Assembly (NCBI RefSeq): GCF_036785885.1
Contig: NC_092320.1
Coordinates: forward strand, 10,975,557 to 11,039,556
Reading direction: 5' to 3'
Origin: Coffea arabica
Lineage: Eukaryota > Streptophyta > Magnoliopsida > Gentianales > Rubiaceae
DNA length: 64,000 nucleotides
Below the pieces are notes generated by a model, which saw only the letters and a program-made list of their open reading frames with translations, was not told the origin of the DNA and ran no database searches. Numbering within the stretch: the first letter of the stretch is position 1; every line of letters begins with the position of its first letter. A program made the translations under genes and the position numbers. Below are positions 58,478-64,000 of this stretch, piece by piece.

Positions 58478-59987
58478 GGTTAAATGCAAAAAACACCCAC
58501 GAACTTTCATGGAAGTTGCACAAAACACCCTGAAATATGTTTATAAGCATTTTGCACCATGAGAAAACGACCGTTCACACATTTTACGGTGAAACAAAAT
58601 GCGTGAAAACCACTTTCTGTCCGTTGAATTTGCTGATAGAATTACCCTCTTTCCAGTGAATATAAATGAGAACCATCTACCACCACTTCTTATTTTCCCT
58701 CATTGTATTTTCTCTTCTTCACAAATGCACAATTCTTCTTCTACTCACATGGAACACAGTCCAAATAGTTGCAGTTCAAGCAATGCATATGAAGCAACAA
58801 ACTTCAACTATTAAATAAAGTGATCTAATCTTTCAATATGGCTTATCTTTATCTCAAAAAACATTTCATCCAACCGTAGAACAATGATTTGACAATGGTG
58901 AAAATAATTGACTCAAAATACTTTACATAAAAGCAGAAACTTCTAAATTAGCACAAGCAATACAAATGGTCTCTCAAGTCTCAAACCAAAGGAAGTGCAG
59001 TCAGATAAAAGCTGTGTTCCAGCAATGAACAAAAAGAAAAAAAAAAAGGAGAAAAGAAGACGGGCAAGAACAAAACCACGAATTAAAAAACCAAAGCCAA
59101 CCCAATAAATTAGCTAACAACCAAATGCAAGACCAAAAAAAAAATTCACAGAGAAAAATGAACAAATTTTCTGAGCTACTTGAAATACCAAAAAAATAAA
59201 AGCCTGAAACAATAAAGGAACAAGTATAGCAAAACTCAATAGTCAAAATCTCACCTTCAGAAAGCAACAACGAAGAAAAAAATGTAAAAATAAAAACTTA
59301 CCCATGAATGCTAGACATCGGAACAAACCCAGTGGCAATCGTTAAACAACACAACTTGAACTCTACTACTGATTGAAAGCAGCGACGAAAAAAAGGGAAA
59401 AAGTTGCAAGCTTCACCGTTTACCGCCGACCATTACTCTCGATCATTAATTTATCACGGCGAGGAGAACATAAAACCAACTAGTAAAAAACAACAATGAA
59501 CTGCCAGCAGAATAAGGGCATGAAACTACAAGTTTGGGCATCCAGATCCATACAAAAAGGGTAAAAAGTCGATTAAATAAAGAAAAAATTAGGGCTTTGC
59601 ATATTACCTGATTTGATAAGATACTCTAAATATTTCACTTGTTTAGATTCTTCAAACTGTCTTTTGCCCATTTCTAGTTACCCTCTGCAGTCATTTGATT
59701 TTGGTTCTTTCTCGATCGCAAGAAAAAGGCAAAAAATTTTGGCAAACTCAAGATTCAATTTTGTCTTGTATTTTCCGCCCGACATAATGGGTTTGGAGGA
59801 GAAGAAGGGTGTTTTTGTCTGTTCACTTATTATCTAAGGATAAAGTTATCATTTGAGTCATAAAATAAATGGTGTGTAAATATCCGTTATTTTTCAATGG
59901 AGTTTGGATGTAAAGTGCTTATAAACATATTTAAAGGGTGTATTGTGCAACTCATATGAGAGTTCGGGAGGTTTTCTGCATTTAACC
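58478..59987. mobile_element. Mutator-like element without intact target duplication
   Basis: About 1,510 bp with inverted ends of roughly 90 bp. The left end starts GGTTAAATGCAAAAAACACC, the reversed right end GGTTAAATGCAGAAAACCTC; both continue GAACT(T/C)TCAT, GTTGCACAA and ATATGTTTATAAGCA. The 9-bp flanks agree at only about five positions, so the target duplication has decayed or the ends are misplaced. The interior has short frames only; a segment near 58690-58800 is less AT-rich and could be captured sequence, but was not recognised. It lies about 290 bp upstream of the aleurain-type start codon. Confidence 0.75.
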
Positions 59988-61404
59988 CAATTATTCATAT
60001 GTACCATCAACCCACCAAAATTCAACGATGCCTTAAGTGCAGTGACAGGTGACTAGTGGAGTGTCTTTTCCGTCGGAGTATAGTTTTTTAATTCCCTCAA
60101 AAAAAAAAAAAGTCACAAATAATTGAAGGTAATTTTGTATTTAAAAAACACGTATAAGTAATATCTTCAATTTTGTGTATTAGTTATGGCATAAAAAGTC
60201 AGTATAAGAAATATCTCCAATTATTTTCTTTGATGGCAGTCAGTTGAGTGACAATAATGAAAATAAGGATTATAGTTATACTGGGTGTGGACCCGTGCAA
60301 GGGGTGTCGCCTTTCTTTCTCTCTCTTTTTGCTCAGGTTGATAGTGGGAATAAATGAGGAAAATACTAGTCTTTTTAACCTATAAATACACAGCGTGCCT
60401 CTAAGAGTTGAAGGGAAACTAATAACAAGAATGATTTCTTTTAAATTTGAATTTGAAAATAAATCTTTCCACAATTGAGGTGGATACATATTAGCCTATC
60501 TGAAAATGCAAGTAAATTCCGAATGGTCAAATGGAATCGATGAGGTATAAACAAGTAGAATCGAAATCCAAAACATGCAAACTAAGTCCTATAATTTTCT
60601 TTAATTAGATGATGCCAGTACAAGAGAGGAAAATTTTTCATTTGAATTTCTATTCTAACAAAAACACAAAATAATAGCGTTTGTGAGTTAGTAGCAAAAT
60701 ATATATTTTTTTAAAAAATCTCAATTATTACTATTAATTTTTTTTAAATCTCACCAATCAGTTAATTCGCTCACTTCTTCTAGTCTCCTAGTGCGAGTTT
60801 TGCTCTTCCGTAGAGTATCCTAATCACAGCTTTTCAATCTTTTTTTAAAAATTTTTTTTATTAGATTTGAATTTTTTAGATCTATTTTTGTCATATATAA
60901 AATTATTTTATATGATCGCATCATATTATTTGAACTTAAGGAATTAATATAACGATTGAAGCCATGCTTAGATGTCCATTGAATTGTAGTTGAAAATAGT
61001 TGATTTTTATTTGAATCTTGAACGCATGTTGGAGCCTTCAAATGTCATATTTGTAAATTTTTCAGATGTGTTGTAATCTTTTTGTTAATTTTTCATATTT
61101 GTTTGTATCTACTTCATGTTTTATCGTGTGTTATGTCATTAATACATATATCATGAAATGAAATGAAATTATGATTTCTATTTTTTTTTTTAAAAAAGTC
61201 ACTACTTCACTAGTTTGTCAATTGGCTATCCCACGTAATTGAAAAAAAAAAAAAAAAAAGAATAGTTAGACTGAAAAGTTTGCTTTCACCTAGATTTAAT
61301 TACTCAATTTAGATTGAAAAGTTTGCTTTTACAAAGATTTAATAACAACCTGTGCAGTTTTCTAATCTGATCTGTAACCCACCAGCATTTGTCATTTTCA
61401 TAAA
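59988..61404. other. Intergenic, AT-rich, no gene seen
   Basis: AT-rich with homopolymer runs (near 60098, 61175 and 61242). A two-copy direct repeat AGTTTGCTTT(C/T)AC with flanking similarity occurs at about 61273-61292 and 61318-61334. No coding region is supported. Confidence 0.45.
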
Positions 61405-61479
61405 TAATTGATAGAAATATTGATGCTTCCCAAAATTAGCCGTCAAATGTGGTTCTTCAGCTGGGCGGTATAATTGTAT

Positions 61480-61612
61480 GCCCGTCGCTCCTACATGGCG
61501 CGACGGGCAGCAAAATTTTTTTTTTTTAAGTTCTTCTGGCCGTCGCGCCATGTTGGAGCGACGGTCAGGGGTGTCAGAAATTTCTGACCGTCGCTCCAAC
61601 ATGGCGCGACGA
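61480..61612. repeat. Left cluster of hairpin modules (three copies)
   Basis: Three modules at about 61480-61507, 61540-61564 and 61588-61612 in alternating orientation. The second and third are separated by GTCAGAAATTTCTGAC, itself a palindrome, so the two modules and spacer form one larger inverted repeat. Confidence 0.85.
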
Positions 61613-62458
61613 TATTTTATATCTCATCCATTTAATTTAATGCATTTCACATGACATTTAATTTAATTTTGTTGTCTACTTTTTCTGTTTAATCCAATCA
61701 CTTTTAATTTGAATAACGTTAAACATTTTCAAAATAAAGAAGTACAAGTTATTTTATTAAACCCTATAATTGGATAGAAGGGTCCCTATACGATAATACC
61801 TACAAAACAAATAAATACTAGTCGTTTTATAGCTATTTTAATACATTAAATTATTAAAACTAATTATCGTATATCAAATAATGAAACGCAAAAAATTCTT
61901 CATTTCTACAAATATGTTATTAATATTTTTATACCATTACATTTTATATGAAAATTCAAATATATAAATCGTAATTCATATTATAATTTTTCATTTTTTT
62001 ATACAATTACGGTTCCTTTAACATTCTGTGTGCATGATACATAATAAAGTTAAAATTAACAAATCATAATAATATTAAGCAATACTTTCATCCATTACGC
62101 AATCACTTCAATTTAAATCATATTATTAAATTATTTTTTAAATTTAACAAATCATAACAGTTACGCATGTTATATAACTTAAACTTGATAAAATGGTAAA
62201 CATTAATTCTTTAAGAATTCCCTAAATCCTTTAACAAATGGATCAAAATTTTTAAATCTAATCTCCTTTAAAATACTTGTTTTTAAAATTTTGTCAAACT
62301 AAATGCATTGTTTTAAAACTTTTCATTTTAAATAATTTTTACAAAAAAATTTTTGAGAAATTTCCAAATGAATTGAACAAAGATTTAAAAAAAAAATATT
62401 TCTAAATCACTGAGTTGAAGGATTTTTTATTAAAACAAATTCTAAGTTATCTGTAACG

Positions 62459-62500
62459 TAAACCCTAACCCTAACCCTTACCGTAAGTGTAACCCTAACA
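62459..62500 (+). repeat. Short telomere-like tract
   Basis: TAAACCCTAACCCTAACCCT is followed by TACCGTAAGTG and then TAACCCTAAC. It has one plant-type CCCTAAA unit and several CCCTAA units, with degenerate spacing. It sits inside the inverted-repeat element, just before the right cluster of hairpin modules. Confidence 0.75.
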
Positions 62501-62555
62501 AAAAATTTTCTTTTTTTACTGAGGAAGAGGATTTTTTAAAAAAAAAACATTTCTG

Positions 62556-62792
62556 ACCATCGCGCCACGTTGGACCAACGGTCAGAGGATTTAAAAAAAA
62601 AAAAAAAATTGCTGGCCGTCGCGCCATGTTGGAGCGACGGTCAGAAATTTCTGACACCTCCAACATGGCGCGACGGCCAGAAGAACTTAAAAAAAAAAAT
62701 TTTGCTGACCGTCGCTCCAACATGGCGCGACGGCCAGAAGAACTTAAAAAAAAAATTTTTGCTGCCCGTCGCTCCAACATGGCGCGACGGGC
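62556..62792. repeat. Right cluster of hairpin modules (five copies)
   Basis: Modules at about 62557-62581 (degenerate), 62616-62640, 62656-62677 (one arm shortened), 62709-62733 and 62765-62791. Orientation of the core GCCATGTTGGA flips between the second and third. Poly-A spacers of 9-16 bases ending in TTTTGCTG separate most of them. Confidence 0.85.
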
Positions 62793-62867
62793 ATACAATT
62801 ATACCGCCCAACTCAAGAGCCACATTTGACGGCTAATTTTGGGAAGCATCAATATTTCTATCAATTA

Positions 62868-64000
62868 GCCAAAAAACATATACAAAAATATTTTAGATCT
62901 ATCTTAGGTCACTTTGTAAAATCATCGTCCTATTTTATAATCAACTGCGATTAAACACATGTTAGGATGAGTGTTTCACTATGACACGCCGCCTCATGTT
63001 ATAGGATCCCTCTGGACAAATACAGATGTTTCTTTTTTAAACTTCAATCTTTCGGACACGAGTCGGGTTGAATGACAGAGAGAGAGTGGAATGTAAATAG
63101 GAAATTCAAGATCTCCCATTTCAAAAAAAAAAATAAAAAAAAACTTCAATCTTTCACGGTGTACGCATTTTAACTAAATACTGTTATAAGTTAGAGTAAA
63201 ATTTTCTTACATTGACGGGATATATATTATTCGATGCTGATAGTATATATATCGTCAATGCATGAAAGATTAATCTCGGAGCGTGGTGACCTTGATAATA
63301 AATAAAGAACCACCTCTATTATTTTTTATTTCTGAAAAGCAAACATCAAATTTCAGAGTACAGGTTTTTTGGTCAGGGATGATTGATTGGACTTTAGGAT
63401 AAATAAGTTAGAAACCATACTGTCCTCGCATATGACCACACAATAATTGAAGATATTTCGTATGCTGACCGTCCATGCCGTAAGCTCATAAATACACATC
63501 ACCTCCAACCAACAAGAGCCAATCAGCAGCCAAAATAGCATACGATCCCAACAACTGAAACAGAAATCAAACATTTGACGGGCACTCGCGGGGGGGAAAA
63601 AATGGTTTCAAGCTTGTTCCGCTTTATGGAAGACGCATTCCTCATTTCTTCCGGGGGGGAAAAAAGGGTTTATTCGACGGGTAATTGGAAGTTGCGTATA
63701 ATTTTGCTCTTAATAATAAAAGAGAAAACAACAAGATGCATGATGAAAGCAGTGACAAAAAGAAAGGCCCAGAAAAGAATCGAAAGTGGACTGTCATTTT
63801 CATTTCGTCGTTCACGCAAATTTGATTAAGGCTGCATGGCGGCGTCCTCTGTCCAACTCTATGATTCATCAGAACTCAGGAGGAGTAAATTCCCATCCCA
63901 TCTCATCATGCGTAGCAGATATTTTCTTGTAGCAAAAGATTCCAAAAACGTCAATAGCCAAGAACATTCAAACTTCAAACATGATACTTTGAGATACCAT
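62868..64000. other. Right end of window, no gene seen
   Basis: No coding region with recognisable motifs; frames at 63575-63829 and 63642-63869 overlap on opposite strands and look accidental. The stretch 63440-63560 is less AT-rich than its surroundings and could belong to a gene continuing beyond the window, which cannot be judged here. Confidence 0.4.

Larger units (their letters stand above)
61405..62867. mobile_element. Inverted-repeat element built of GC-rich hairpin modules
   Basis: About 1,463 bp. The outer ends are near-identical inverted repeats of roughly 80 bp: each starts TAATTGATAGAAATATTGAT, passes TTAGCCGTCAAATGTGG and ends in GGTATAATTGTATGCCCGTC. Inside each arm lie copies of a 25-bp imperfect palindrome with arms CCGTCGC and GCGACGG around a core GCCATGTTGGA, separated by poly-A/T spacers and AAGTTCTTCTGG. 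The central 900 bp is AT-rich and contains a telomere-like tract. No transposase and no clear target duplication were found, so the superfamily is unknown. Confidence 0.7.

Noticed and set aside
61480-62792. CRISPR-like array of palindromic repeats
   Set aside because: Spacers are homopolymeric and repeated, orientation alternates, and the setting is a plant chromosome.
61339-62836. Overlapping frames encoding repeated RRSNMARRPEELKKKK-like peptides
   Set aside because: They arise from the hairpin modules and poly-A spacers read in any frame, on both strands; not a repeat protein.

Overview
The window is nuclear DNA of a flowering plant, most likely a eudicot. The genes are widely spaced and intron-rich, the splice sites are plant-type, the gaps are AT-rich, and the products are plant-specific (a jasmonate-pathway reductase, an NPIR-bearing vacuolar protease, an OXS3-type protein). 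An asterid is my guess from the general look of the small repeats; nothing here proves it. I see no rRNA, tRNA, CRISPR array, organellar insert or bacterial-type operon.

Layout, left to right. 1374-2423 (+) is an intronless secreted GH17 beta-1,3-glucanase, followed by a decayed piece of a second copy and an 810-bp PIF/Harbinger-type element. 4586-7667 (-) is a five-exon 12-oxophytodienoate reductase 3 with a peroxisomal C-terminus. 8837-10776 (-) is a nine-exon plastid-type GNAT acetyltransferase. 13365-13997 (-) is an intronless four-helix membrane protein. 15245-17182 (-) is a four-exon conserved plant protein with a GC-AG intron. 18054-19113 is a Mutator-like element with 9-bp target duplications. 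21501-22325 (-) encodes an RRM-like plant protein. 26372-27821 (-) is an OXIDATIVE STRESS 3 family gene. 28-38 kb is gene-poor and holds MULE, hAT and short foldback elements. 38289-43901 (+) is a 15-exon TTLL12-like gene, convergent with 44760-51546 (-), a 14-exon TMEM192/FIP1-like gene with four membrane helices and a coiled-coil tail. 52456-52775 is a second hAT-type element. 54155-58184 (-) is an aleurain-type (cathepsin H-like) vacuolar cysteine protease. 58478-59987 is a third MULE-like element, about 300 bp upstream of the aleurain start codon. 61405-62867 is an unusual inverted-repeat element carrying eight copies of a GC-rich hairpin module in alternating orientation plus a short telomere-like tract.

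The genes do not form a pathway cluster; this is an ordinary mixed plant neighbourhood. OPR3 (jasmonate synthesis), OXS3 (stress tolerance) and beta-1,3-glucanase are each stress-linked, but nothing in the sequence ties them together. Exon boundaries were read by eye from GT/AG (or GC/AG) sites that keep the reading frame and family motifs; UTRs and transcription starts are not resolved. The strongest oddity is the hairpin-module element at 61.4-62.9 kb. I found nothing I would call a new multi-gene system.
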